From Aurantiochytrium sp. KH105 (taxonomy: Eukaryota > Sar > Bigyra > Thraustochytrida > Thraustochytriidae), in the NCBI GenBank assembly GCA_003116975.1, contig BGKB01000282.1, positions 1 to 47,212 of the forward strand: a stretch of DNA of 47,212 nt, written 5' to 3'. The position numbers and the translations under genes are program-made. Under the pieces are notes generated by a model. The model saw nothing but the letters and a program-made list of their open reading frames with translations, made no database searches and had not been told where the DNA came from. Shown here piece by piece: positions 8,652-20,000 of the stretch. Each line of letters opens with the position of its first letter. The first letter of the stretch is position 1.

Positions 8652-11600
8652 ATGGACGAAGAAGCCATGGAGAACTTGCGCGGTGGCGAAGGCGCCGGAG
8701 ACGAGGAGAGTCTTGCTCGCGGTGTGACCACTGACAGCAACACCATCGACGATACAGCAAACGCCGTGTCTATTCACGGCAATCAAGTGTCTCAGCAGCA
8801 TGGTGCGGGATCGCATGATGGAGATGACCAGCAAGTGCATGAAGCTGATCAAGAGGTCCGAGATCTTGCTGCTGATTCTTCGGGAGGCAACGATCTTCTG
8901 CAGGCTGCTGCTGCTGCTTCTGCCGATGATTGGCAGCAGATGGCTGATTTTCTTCAATTTGCGGAGGAAGAATTGCTCCAGACACCTTTGGAGACAGAGC
9001 CAGGGTGTGTTGAAGATGCACCAAGGAGTCCTGCATTAGGGGCTCTTGACAATTTGCAACGAGGCCCTGAGACAATCCTGACTTATGAATTCTCTGAGCC
9101 TGTTCACCGTGAGCAAGTGCCTCAGCAGCATGGTGCGGGATTGCTTGTTGGAGATAGCCAACAAGTGCTTGAAGCTAATCAAGAGGTCCGTGCTCTTGCT
9201 GCTGCTTCTTCGGGAGGCAAAGAGCTTCCGGAGACTGCTAATTTCAAAGACCTCGGAGCTGATGCTAACTCGGATTCGCGTGAAACTGACTCCGTAGACC
9301 AAAGAGATGAGGGCGATGACTTTCATCCGCTGACCGAGTCAAGCAACGCCACCGCAGGAGGTAACGCTGGCAGCGGTGCCCTTCAGGCAAACAATGCGTC
9401 CAAACCCACGAAGGAAGAGTCTCTTAAGGCTACTATCAATGAAGAGCTAAGGTCTGTTGAAAATGCACGACAGGGTTGGGGGGCAACCCAAGCCGATGAA
9501 ACTAGAAATGCTCACGTCGAAGACCATCCCGGATATTTTTTCCGATATAGCTTAAGGGATGGCGCGTTGGATGAATATCGAGATAATCTCACGAACATCA
9601 GGACGTACCTCGACGCTCTGCAAACCAGACCTGGAAATGATTCGAACGATTTCAAACAATGCAAAAGTCACTTCGTGGATCTCGACAAGATTCGGCAACC
9701 TATTGAGAAGGCGCTCGAGATTGGCGGTCTTGCTTCTGACTTTGATTATCTCGATTATCTCGAACTTTGGGGTGGGTACAATCAGTCCGATATTACAGAC
9801 TTGTTGGACTTTCTGAAAAGGCTGGTCACCAACACCAACTCTAAATCCAAGAAGATGAGCACGATATGGTCCAACGCCCAAAAGCGTGTTGAAAATGGTG
9901 GTCCACACCAAATTGGGAGGAATGGAAGCATGTACAAGTTCTCTCAGCGTGTCGTGGATCACCTGGTCGAGCTTTCTGAGAGTCAACATGACTCTTCGAC
10001 TCATGATATGCAGAGAAAGATTATTGCGTGGCGCGCCTGGTGCAATGTGCAGACCATCACAGAACTTGTTCGAGGGGCTAAGCCGTTTCGTGCAGAGGGG
10101 AATCAATTTGGCCTCATGAACAATCTTCTCAGCAAGTATGTGGACGAGCGTGGGCTGAACAAGCTGCGTTCTTTATTCATGAAATTCAATGATGAAAAAG
10201 CGGCAGTTGGGTGGCGCCTCCGCCGTATTGGGTGGCTACTTTGCGGGCAACGCCCTGGACGGCCCCAAGCGAATCCTCCAGAAGATACCTTACCCCTCGC
10301 ACATTTTGCCAAATGGACCGCTGCAATTCTCTTTATGGTTCCAGAGAAATTTCTTGCGAAATCGCCCGAGAAACTCAGGGTTTGGCTTGAGGATGTGGTG
10401 CGCGACGTCAGCAAAAAAGGAAACAATAAAGCCTCCGGCCAAAAGCGTTCATCGTCATCTGGATCTGCGGCCTTGTCACAATCGAACACGAGGCGTCGCA
10501 CCAACGGGAACATGGGTCAAGTTCCTCTCGCGACCCTTGCTCGGCTGCCAATGCTCTCGTTTCGTTACATTCTCGAGTTTGTGCAGTCTCAAATTTCAGC
10601 ACTTTTCCCTTTCCAGGTGCCTCAGCTGATGGGACCCAGCGCACCCGAGAGCAAACATCGTGCCAAGCCTCGTGTGCGAGGCGTCAGCTCGACGTTCGTT
10701 AAACTCTTGGGCCGCTTCATTGCCTCCAACACACCCGATGAACCGGGCCGATTCACAGTCAATGCCTTCCAAGTAGCAAACTTGCTTGCCGAAAAGATGG
10801 ATCGCGAGGTCGATGATGAAGAAGGAGGCTTTACCGGCCTGGAGAGCTTTCTAGGCTCGGAGCGTGGTGCTGCAATGCGGAACGAGCTGCTTCGGCTGGC
10901 CGAAGATCCGGCGGAGAAGGACACGAGCACCTGGTTTGACAAGGCGACGCACTTTGTCTGCTACCACCCCGAGCGACCCTTCCAGACTGTCATCGATAGT
11001 CTGGTCGACGATTCGCAACCTCGCGCCTACTGGTGGATCGACCTCGTGAGCAACGCAAGGCCAAGAGGTCAGAACGATAGTACGCGTGTGGACTCGTTTG
11101 TTGCCATTCGAACAACACAGAGTTTCGCCATGGTCATCGATGACTGGCAGAACCCTTCTGTGGTCTCTCGCGGGTCGTGCCGCGCTGAAATCGCCGTTGC
11201 TGTTGATGAAGGCCGGATCCTGCGTGCCGTCATGTCAAAGGCCGTTCGTGAGGACCTAGTCGCGTTCAGCAACAAAGTCATGCGCTCAAAACAAGACGAA
11301 GCACCGGAGGACGACCGTCGAGACGGCCAGGCTGAAATCGACAAGCTCAGCGACGCGCTTCAAAGCCAAGGCAAGAGCCTAGAAGCCTCAAACAAGTACA
11401 GTGCGCAGATCGACTTGAAGACGCGTTTGGCAATCATAGAAGTCATTCTCAAGCCCGCCAAAGATCTCATCAGACAGCACACAGGACCCGGGAACCCCAC
11501 GCCGCTGTTGAATCTCATCGAAAGGAGCCTGGATGTTGTCGACGCCACCAATGCGTTTGTCGCACTCGCCCCGGCATTCACCATTCAAGGGAGGCTCGCG

Positions 11601-12872
11601 GAAGGGATCAACATGCTTGAGCGCATCGCCGAAAAGGTCAGCAAAGAGCTGCATGGTACCTCGAAACCCTCGCGCGCGCGCTGTGCCGATCTGGAAAACG
11701 TATTGGGACGTGCGCTTTTTTCCATGGGTCGTCTATATTGCGACTCGTTCAGCGGCGACAAGGCCGTGGCCTGCGCAGAGCTCTGCTGCGATGCGGCTAT
11801 TGCTATTCTCGAAGCATGTGGGGACCCTCTCTGTGCTCGGGCCCAGTATGTTCTGGCCCGAACGCTCGTCAACTGCCATATGACGATCACCAGTTTCTCG
11901 GCTCGAGACAAGGCAGCAGACACCGAAAAGGCGACCAAGATGCTCGATGCCGCTATCGCGTCAATGGAACGTGATAATGCACTCCAGGCTGACCTGGGGG
12001 CCTTGTACGTCCACCGAGCAAAGCTGAGCGATCTGAGCGGCAAACCAGCATCCGTGGTGGAGGAGGACTTCGAGAGAGCCATAGGCGTGCAGGTCGACCT
12101 TTACGGCCCTTGTGACCCGCGACTGAACCTCACCTCCAAGTGCCGCGGCCAAAGCTGGTTCTGGCGGGGCGACGTCGCGAAAGCTGTCTTCCATTGGACG
12201 CAATCGTTCTCACACATTTTCGACGGTTTCGCGGCCCATTCTGTGCCGGCATACCACGTGTTCAAGATCTTGTCGTTCAGCTGGATAGGCTTCGCCAAGC
12301 TGCGCGAGGAGAGATCGGAGATGTCGTTCCAGGAGCAAGGCTTTGTCGCACGTACAGTGGAGCCTTACTTTGTGCAGAATCGCGAGCGTCTTTTTGAAGA
12401 GCTGGAGGGGTACTACCCCGGCGAGGCGGTTCAATGCGACGAGATCGGCTTTGACTGGATCGCAACGAGCCTGCGACGGATCTTGGTGGTCGAAGAGGAT
12501 GCACGCCTTGATGCGGCCATCAAAGATGAGCTCTTCGCAGACTATCAAGTCGATCTCGTCACAACGGTCGAGGGTGCAAAGCAAAAGCTCGCCGAGCACA
12601 TCTACGCCGCCGTGCTGGTGGCGAGCGACAGCGTTGCTGCTTCGGCGCTGGCAGCACACCGAACGATTTCGAGCACGGAAGTGTCGAGTACGCGACCTCA
12701 TTCCAAACTGATCCGATTCAGCGATGAAGAACTTGATGATGACGGTGAGTTTGACGTGCATCGTCCCGCGGACTTGCAAAGTGTTTTATTGGACGCCTTT
12801 TTTGAGCCCACTGCGCGTCTTGCCGTTGCCTTTGCGAAGCTTCCGCGCATGTCCCCGCATCTCGCAGCCTAA
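8652..12872 (+). CDS. Array copy B: TIR-like/TPR-like/receiver-like protein (longest copy)
   Basis: 1406 aa from the conserved MDEEAMENLRGG start. It is longer than copy A because the N-terminal region holds two repeat units of roughly 110 aa (each with a QVxQQHGAG core, a GGNDL/GGKEL segment and an acidic tail) plus an extra Asp/Ser-rich stretch before the HVEDHPGYFF motif that opens the shared middle domain. From the basic linker to the C-terminus it is nearly identical to copy A, including WIDL, DDWQNP, SCRAEI, the TPR-like helices and the receiver-like end. A small insertion (EPGRFTVN) precedes the segment NAFQVANLLAEKM; C carries a shorter form (EPGRVN). The reading frame is intact, with AATAAA at 12910. 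Confidence 0.8.
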   Translation: MDEEAMENLRGGEGAGDEESLARGVTTDSNTIDDTANAVSIHGNQVSQQHGAGSHDGDDQQVHEADQEVRDLAADSSGGNDLLQAAAAASADDWQQMADFLQFAEEELLQTPLETEPGCVEDAPRSPALGALDNLQRGPETILTYEFSEPVHREQVPQQHGAGLLVGDSQQVLEANQEVRALAAASSGGKELPETANFKDLGADANSDSRETDSVDQRDEGDDFHPLTESSNATAGGNAGSGALQANNASKPTKEESLKATINEELRSVENARQGWGATQADETRNAHVEDHPGYFFRYSLRDGALDEYRDNLTNIRTYLDALQTRPGNDSNDFKQCKSHFVDLDKIRQPIEKALEIGGLASDFDYLDYLELWGGYNQSDITDLLDFLKRLVTNTNSKSKKMSTIWSNAQKRVENGGPHQIGRNGSMYKFSQRVVDHLVELSESQHDSSTHDMQRKIIAWRAWCNVQTITELVRGAKPFRAEGNQFGLMNNLLSKYVDERGLNKLRSLFMKFNDEKAAVGWRLRRIGWLLCGQRPGRPQANPPEDTLPLAHFAKWTAAILFMVPEKFLAKSPEKLRVWLEDVVRDVSKKGNNKASGQKRSSSSGSAALSQSNTRRRTNGNMGQVPLATLARLPMLSFRYILEFVQSQISALFPFQVPQLMGPSAPESKHRAKPRVRGVSSTFVKLLGRFIASNTPDEPGRFTVNAFQVANLLAEKMDREVDDEEGGFTGLESFLGSERGAAMRNELLRLAEDPAEKDTSTWFDKATHFVCYHPERPFQTVIDSLVDDSQPRAYWWIDLVSNARPRGQNDSTRVDSFVAIRTTQSFAMVIDDWQNPSVVSRGSCRAEIAVAVDEGRILRAVMSKAVREDLVAFSNKVMRSKQDEAPEDDRRDGQAEIDKLSDALQSQGKSLEASNKYSAQIDLKTRLAIIEVILKPAKDLIRQHTGPGNPTPLLNLIERSLDVVDATNAFVALAPAFTIQGRLAEGINMLERIAEKVSKELHGTSKPSRARCADLENVLGRALFSMGRLYCDSFSGDKAVACAELCCDAAIAILEACGDPLCARAQYVLARTLVNCHMTITSFSARDKAADTEKATKMLDAAIASMERDNALQADLGALYVHRAKLSDLSGKPASVVEEDFERAIGVQVDLYGPCDPRLNLTSKCRGQSWFWRGDVAKAVFHWTQSFSHIFDGFAAHSVPAYHVFKILSFSWIGFAKLREERSEMSFQEQGFVARTVEPYFVQNRERLFEELEGYYPGEAVQCDEIGFDWIATSLRRILVVEEDARLDAAIKDELFADYQVDLVTTVEGAKQKLAEHIYAAVLVASDSVAASALAAHRTISSTEVSSTRPHSKLIRFSDEELDDDGEFDVHRPADLQSVLLDAFFEPTARLAVAFAKLPRMSPHLAA

Positions 12873-12909
12873 GGGAAGAGCTAAACCCTGAAGAAAGGTC
12901 GTCGGACAA

Positions 12910-12915
12910 AATAAA
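12910..12915 (+). terminator. AATAAA-type polyadenylation signal, copy B
   Basis: Same position relative to the stop codon as in copy A, within the conserved 3' tail. Confidence 0.45.
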
Positions 12916-12937
12916 AATTTATACATTAAGAAGTTGA

Positions 12938-13697
12938 TAAGTCATACCGCTTGCCTGCCAGCCAGCTGTGATGTAGCGCTGCGTAGTTGTTCGTCGTTCT
13001 CACGCCGAGCCAGAGTTTGGCGACTTTTTTCAGGAAAGAAAATTGAAAAGGGAAAGAAGCAGGCGTGGGGACTGTACAGAAGCGTTGTCGTCAAGCGCGG
13101 CCGAAGTTGCCGAGCTGCCGGCGTCTGATCTCTCCGCGAAAAAGGACTGCCTTCTTCGTGACAGCCTTGGCCGGCTGCACAGCCATGCTTCGCATGAAGA
13201 ACGCCCGCCGACAGCCCAGCAATCTTGCTTCGACCTCTTCCTCGAGCTGGCATTCGCCCGGGTCGGGTGTGTACCTTCCTCCGCCTCCGGGACTTTCGGT
13301 CACGAATGCCTGTAAAGCTGGCTGCTCCAGAACACCGATCTGCAATCATTCATCGCGCAAACAACTCGACGGCGCGAGGCGCGCTCTGCCATGCCTGCCG
13401 ACCCTGATGTAAAGCGAAGCGACCCGCGAGGTGCGCGGCGCCTCCCGTGGAGATCGGCTGCGCCAGCACGTGAGGAAGACTGGCAGCAGAAGCAGTGACA
13501 CGTTTTCTGGCCGCAGAAATGGCGGTGTCACGTTTTCCGCCCTCGGGTGTTGCTCGGTGTCACGATTTTGGGCATCACCGCGCCACGGACGGAAGCTATC
13601 CTCACGGGGAAGTCCGGGCGAGCAAACCCGTATCTCCGCAAGGAGACGGGCTCAGAGCGGAGTCGGTGACACCAGCCCTGTTCTGGCTGTCGCCAAC
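12938..13697 (+). promoter_or_regulatory. Leader of array copy C
   Basis: Well-preserved leader although the gene behind it is broken. GTGWCAC motifs are at 13495, 13525 and 13557. It is nearly identical to leaders A, B and E, which points to recent duplication or conversion. Confidence 0.55.
13495..13531 (+). promoter_or_regulatory. Inverted GTGACAC/GTGTCAC pair, copy C
   Basis: Same 37-nt element as in B, with one inner-arm mismatch (CAGAAAT). Confidence 0.45.
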
Positions 13698-16188
13698 ATG
13701 GACAACCCGCATGGTGGCGAGGAGTGGCCATGGTGGCTTGATGATAGGCCGCAGCCGGTTCATCTTCATGATACAGAGGCGTTGAGGGCATTATTGGAGA
13801 CAGAACTAAGAGCCCTTGATAATCAACAGGCCGATGAAGCTGGGGATGGTCATATCGAAGATGAGGCCGGAAATTTTTTCCGAGGTAGCTTAAGGGATGG
13901 CGCGTTGGATGAATATCGAGATAATCTCACGAAGATCAGGACGTACATTGTCGCTCCACGAAGTATCCCTCCAAGAGAATCCACCAAGGCCAAACTATGC
14001 AAAAGTCGCTTTTTGGATCTCAACGAGATTCTAAAGCCTATTGAGAAGGCGCTCGAGATTGGCCGTCCACCTTTTGATTCTGCTCATTCCGAAACTTGGG
14101 GTGGGTACAATCAGTCCGATTTTACAGACTTGCACAACTTTCTGAAAAAGCTGGTCACCCACACCAGCTCTACATCCCAGCAGATGATCACGATATGGTC
14201 CAACGCCCGGAGGCGTATCGAAAACCGTGGTTCACAACAACTCGGGAGGAATGGAAACATGTACAAATTCTCTCAGCGTGTCGTGGATCATTTGGTCGAG
14301 CTTAGTGAGAGTCAACATGACTCTTCGACTCATGATATGCAGAGGAAGATCATTGAGTGGCGCGCCTGGTGCAATGTGCAGACCATCACAGAACTTGTTC
14401 GAGGGGTTAAGACGTTTCGCGCAGAAGGACTTGGGTTTGGCCTCATGAACAATCTTCTCAGCAAGTACGTAGACGCCCATGGGCTGAACAGTCTGCGTTC
14501 TTCATTCGTAAACTTCAATGATACAAGAGCGACAGTTGGATGGCGCCTCCGTCGTGTTGGGTGGCTACTTTGCGGGCAACGCCCTGGACGGCCCCAAGCA
14601 AATCCTCCAGATGATACCCTACCCCTCGCACATTTTGCCAGGTGGACCGCTGCAATTCTCTTTACATCTCCAGAGACTTTTCTTGCGAAATCGCCCGAAG
14701 AAATCAAAGTTTGGCTTGATGGTGTGGTGCGCGACGTCAGCAAAAAAGCACACAATCAAGCCTCCGGCCAAAAGCGTTCATCGTCATCTGGATCTGCGGC
14801 CTTGTCACCGCCGGACAAGAGACAGCGTACCGACGGGACCATCGTGCAAGTTGCTCTCGCGACCCTTGCCCGGCTGCCAATGCTCTCATTTCGTTACATT
14901 CTCGAGTTTCTGCAATCTCAAATTTCGGCACGTTTAACTTTCCAGGTACCTCTGCTGATGCGTCCTAGCACAGCTGAGGACAAACATGGTGACAAACCTC
15001 GTGCGCGAGGCGTCAGCTCGACGTTCGTCAAACTCTTGGGCCGCTTCATTGCCTCCAACACACTCGATGAACCGGGCCGAGTCAATGCCTTCCAAGTTGT
15101 AGACTTGCTTGCCGAAAAGATGGATCGCGGGGTCGATGACGAAGAAGGAGGCTTTACCGGCCTGGAGAGCTTTTTAGGCTTGGAGCATGGTACCGCCATG
15201 CGAGACGAGCTGCTTGGGCTGGCCGAAGGTCCGGCGGAGAAGGACACGAGCACCTGGTTTGACAAGGCGACGCACTTTGTCTGCGACCACCCCGAGCGAC
15301 CCTTCCAGACTGTCATCGATAGTCTGGCCGACGATTCGCAACCTCGCGCCTACTAGTGGATCGACCTCGTGAGCAACGCAAGGCCAAGGCCAGAACGAGA
15401 GTACGCGTGTGGACTCGTTTGTTGCCATTCGATCAACACAGAGTTTCGCCATGGTCATCGATGACTGGCAGAACCCTTCTTTGGTCTCTCGCGAGTCGTG
15501 CCGCGCTGAAATCGCCATTGCTGTCGGTGAAGGCCGGATTCTGCGTGCCGTCATGCCAAAGGCCGTTCGTGAGGGCCAAGAAGCGTTCAGCAACAACGTC
15601 ATGCGCTCAAAACAAGACGAAGCACCGGAGGACGACCGTCGAGACGGCCAGGCCGAAATCGACAAGCTCCGCGACGCGCTTCAAAGCCAAGGCAAGCGCC
15701 TGGAAGCCTCAAACAAGTACAGTGCGCAGATCGACTTGAAGACTCGTTTGGCAATCATGGAAGTCATTCTCAAGCCCGCCAAAGATCTCATCAGACAGCA
15801 CAGAGGCCCCGGAAACCCCACGCCGCTGTTGAATCTCATCGAAAGAAGCCTGGACGTTGTCGACGCCACCAATGCATTTGTCGCACTCGCCCCGGCATTC
15901 ACCATCCAAGGGAGGCTCGCGGAAGGGATCAACATGCTTGAGCGCATCGCCGAAAAGGTCAGCAACGAGCTGCGCGACGATTTCGAGCACGGAAGGGTCG
16001 AGTGCGCGACCTCATTCCAAACTGATCCGATTCAGCGATGAAGAACTTGATGATGACGGTGAGTTTGACGTGCATCGTCCCGCGGACTTGCAAAGCGTTT
16101 TATCGGACGCCTTTTTTTTGAGCCCACTGCACGTCTTGCTGTTGCCTTTGCGAAGCTTCCGCGCATGTCTCCGCACCTTACAGCCTAA
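13698..16188 (+). pseudogene. Array copy C: broken TIR-like/TPR-like gene
   Basis: It starts MDNPHGGEEW, an N-terminus lacking the VPQQHGAG repeat, and stays open through the shared middle domain and most of the TIR-like region. Four lesions follow relative to the intact copies. (1) The Trp codon TGG of the WWIDL motif is TAG at 15354-15356. (2) Two bases are missing near 15385, shifting frame. (3) About 1.0 kb is missing at a junction near 15972, which removes the TPR-like helices and most of the receiver-like domain. (4) The T-run near 16112 has eight T instead of six. A second open segment (15409-16041) is the shifted remainder. A truncated protein of about 550 aa, containing only the N-terminal and middle domains, could still be made from 13698 to the stop. 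Confidence 0.9.
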
Positions 16189-16237
16189 GGTAAGAGCTAA
16201 ACCCTGAAAGGACCCCGGACAAAATATAAGAAGTTGA

Positions 16238-17066
16238 TAAGCCATACCGCTTGCCTGCCAGCTGTGATGTAGCGCTGCGTAGTTGTCCGTCGTTCTCACG
16301 CCGAGCCAGAGTTTGGCGACTTTTTTCAGGAAAGAAAAGAGAAAAGGGAAAGAAGCAGGCGTGGGGACTGTACAGAAGCGTTGTCGTCAAGCGCGGCGAA
16401 GTTGCCGAGCTGCCGGGGTCTGATCTCTCCGCGAAAAAGGACTGCCTTCTTCGGGACAGCATTGGCCGGCTGCGCAGCCATGCTTCGCATGAAGAGCGCC
16501 CGCCGACAGCCCAGCAATCTTGCTTCGACCTCTTCCTTACACTGGCATTCGCCCAGTGAATGCCTGCAGCCTGCAGCTGGCTGCTCGAGATCGCGGGCCT
16601 GCAATCGATCATCGCGCGTACGACTCTTCGGCGCGGCGCGCTCTGCCATGCCTGCCGACCCTGTTTAGAGCGAAGCGACCCGCGAGGTGCGCGGCGCCTC
16701 CGGCGGAGAACGGCAACACACGCACGTGAGGACGACTGCCAGCGGTCACAGGTTTTTTATACCGCAGAAGCGGCGGGCTCGAATTTTCTCCTCGGGTGTT
16801 GCTGAGCCAGCCTTCTCTTTTTTTTGCTCGGGGAGAACGGGAGAACGGCAGCGTCCGCTCGCGAGGATCCCAATGCCACTATGTTGGCCTCGCGGCGCAA
16901 TCTCTACGGCGTCCGCTGCCGGCCACAAACCCAAAACTCCCCAGGAGACGGGCTTGGAGCGGACTCGGCGACGAAAGCACTGTAGATCTTGCGCGGCGGC
17001 GAAGACACCGGAGACGAGGAGAGAGTGGCTGGAGGAGTAACCACCGAGGACGATACAGCAAACGCC
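16238..17066 (+). promoter_or_regulatory. Diverged leader of array copy D
   Basis: The first 300 nt match the other leaders, then the sequence diverges. The GTGWCAC pair is not recognisable. About 40 nt that include the usual start codon are missing at 16982-16986 relative to copies A, B and E. An in-frame TAG (16983-16985) immediately precedes the homologous coding sequence. Confidence 0.55.
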
Positions 17067-20000
17067 ATGCCTGCCCACGGTGAGCAAGTGCCTCAGCAGC
17101 ATGGTGCGGAATCTCTTGTTGGAGATAGCCAACAAGAGCTTGAAGCTGATCAAGAGGTCCCTGAACTTCCTGCTGCTTCTTCGGGAGGCAACGATCTTCC
17201 GCAGGCTGCTGCTCCTTCTGCCAATGAATGGCAGCAGACCGACTTACTTCAACCCACGGAGGAGAAACTACCCCAGGCCCTTTTCGAGACAGAGCCAGGG
17301 TGTGTTGAAGATGCACCAAGGGTTCCTGCATACGGGGCTCATGACGGTTTGCAACAAGGCCCTTGGACAATCCCGACCAATGAAACCGCCGTGCCTGTTC
17401 ACCGTGAGCAAGTTCCTCAGCAGCATGGTGCGGGATTGCTCTTTGGAAATAGCCAACAAGAGCTCGAAGCTAATCAAGAGTTCCGTGGTCTTCCTGCTGC
17501 TTCTTCGAAAGGCAACGATCTTCCGCAGGCTGCTGATTCCAAAGAACTTCGAGCTGATTCTATCTTGGATCCGCGTGAAATTGAATCTATAGACCAAAGA
17601 GATGCGGGTGCTGACTTGCATCCGCTGACCGAGTCTAGAAACACTACCGCAGGAGGTAAGGCTGGCATCGATGCCCATGAGGGAAACAATGCTCCCGAAC
17701 CCACGGAGAAAGAGTCCCCTCAGGCTACTCTCAGTAAAGAGGAAAGGTGTGTTTTTTCCATCTTACAGGTTCATGGGACAGCCCAAGCCAATGAAATCAG
17801 GTATGGTCACGTCGAAGATCATCCCGCAATTTTTTTCCTGGTTAGCTTGGAGAATGGCGCGTTGGGTGAATATCAAGACCTCCTCACGCTCATCAGCACG
17901 TGCATTAACGATCCGGAACGCATCTCTCTCGGAAAACAGGAACATGCCAAACAGTGCAAAAGTCGTTTTATGGATCTCGACAAGATTCGAAAGCCTATTG
18001 AGAAGGCGCTCGAGATTGGCCGTCCACCTTCTGTCTTTGTGTATACCGAAACTTTTTCTGGGTGCAATCAGTCCGATATCACAGACTTGCACAACTTTCT
18101 GAAAAGGCTGGTCACCAACACCAACTCTACATCCAAGAAGATGAGTACGATATGGTCCAATGCCCAGAATCATGTCGCAAATCGTGGTCCGCAACAAATC
18201 GGGTGGAATGGAAACATGTACAAGTTCTCTCAGCGCGTCGTGGATCACCTGGTCGAGCTTTCTGTGAGTCAACATGTCTCTTCAACTTATGATATGCACA
18301 GGAAAATCACTGAGTGGCGCGCCTGGTGCAATGTCCAGACCATCACAGAACTTGTTCGAGGGGCTAAGACGTTTCTCAACGAGGGAAATCAGTTTGGTCT
18401 TATCAATCTCCTTCTCAGCAAGTACGTAGATGTTCATGAGCTGAACAATCTGCGTTCTTCGTTCACAAGCTTCTGTGAAAGTAAAAAGAAATATGGATGG
18501 CTCCTCCGTCGTATTGGGTGGCTACTTTGCGGGCAACGCCCGGAGCGGCCCCAGACCAATCCTCCAAGAGAACCCTTACCCCTCGCCCATTTTGCCAGGT
18601 GGACCGCTGCCATTCTCTTTATATCTCCGGAGGATTTGCTTGCAAAAGAGCCTGAAGAACTTAAAGCCTGGCTTGATGGTGTGGTGCACGATGTCAGCAA
18701 AAAAGGAAACAATAAAGCCTCCGGCCAAAAGCGTTCATCGCCATCTAGATCTGCGGCCTCGTCACCAGCGGACAAGAGACAGCGTACCGACGGGACCATG
18801 GTGCACGGTGCTCTCGCGACCCTTGCTCGGCTGCCAATGCTCTCGTTTCGTTACATGTTCGAGTTTCTGCAATCTCAATTTTCGGCACTTTTACCTTCCC
18901 AAGTTCCTCTGCTGATGGGACCCAGCACAGCTGAGGACAAACATCATGCCAAGCCTCGTGCACGAGGCGTCAGCTCGGCATTCGTCAAACTCTTGAGCCG
19001 CCTCGTTGCCTCCAACACACTCGATAAACTCGATGCCTTTCAAGTAGCAGACTTGCTTGCCGAAAAGATGGATCGCGAGGTCGATGATGAAGAAGGAGGC
19101 TTTACCGGCCTGGAGAGCTTTCTAGGCTCGGAGCATGGTGCCGCCATGCGAGACGAGCTGCTTGGGCTGGCCGAAGGTCCGGCGGAGAAGGACACGAGCA
19201 CCTGGTTTGACAAGGCGACGCACTTTGTCTGCTACCACCCCGAGCGACCCTTCCAGACTGTCATCGATAGTCTGGTCGACGATTCGCAACCTCGCGCCTA
19301 CTGGTGGATCGACCTCGTGAGCAACGCAAGGCCAAGAGGCCAGAACGATAGTACGCGTGTGGACTCGTTTGTTGCCATTCGGTCAACACAGAGTTTCGCC
19401 ATGGTCATCGATGACTGGCAGAACCCTTCTGTGGTCTCTCGCGAGTCGTGCCGCGCTGAAATCGCCGTTGCTGTTGATGAAGGCCGGACCCTGCGTGCCG
19501 TCATGTCAAACGCCGTTCGTGAGGGCCTAGAAGCGTTCAGCAACAAAGTCATGCGCTCAGAACAAGACGAAGCACCGGAGGACGACCGTCGAGACGGCCA
19601 GACTGAAATCGACAAGCTCCGCGACGCGCTTCAAAGCCAAGACAAGAGCCTAGAAGCCTCAAACAAGTACAGTGCGCAGATCGACTTGAAGACGCGTTTG
19701 GCAATCATAGAAGTCATTCTCAAGCCCGCCAAAGATCTCATCAGACAGCACAGAGGCCCCGGAAACCCCACGCCGCTGTTGGATCTCATCGAAAGCAGCC
19801 TGGATGTTGTCGACGCCACGAATGCATTTGTCGCACTCGCCCCGGCATTCACCATCCAAGGGAGGCTCGTGGAAGGGATCAACATGCTTGAGCGCATCGC
19901 CGAAAAGGTCAGCAAAGAGCTGCATGGTACCCCGAAACCCTCGCGCGCGCGCTGTGCCGATCTGGAAAACGTATTGGGGCGAGCGCTCTTTTCCATGGGT

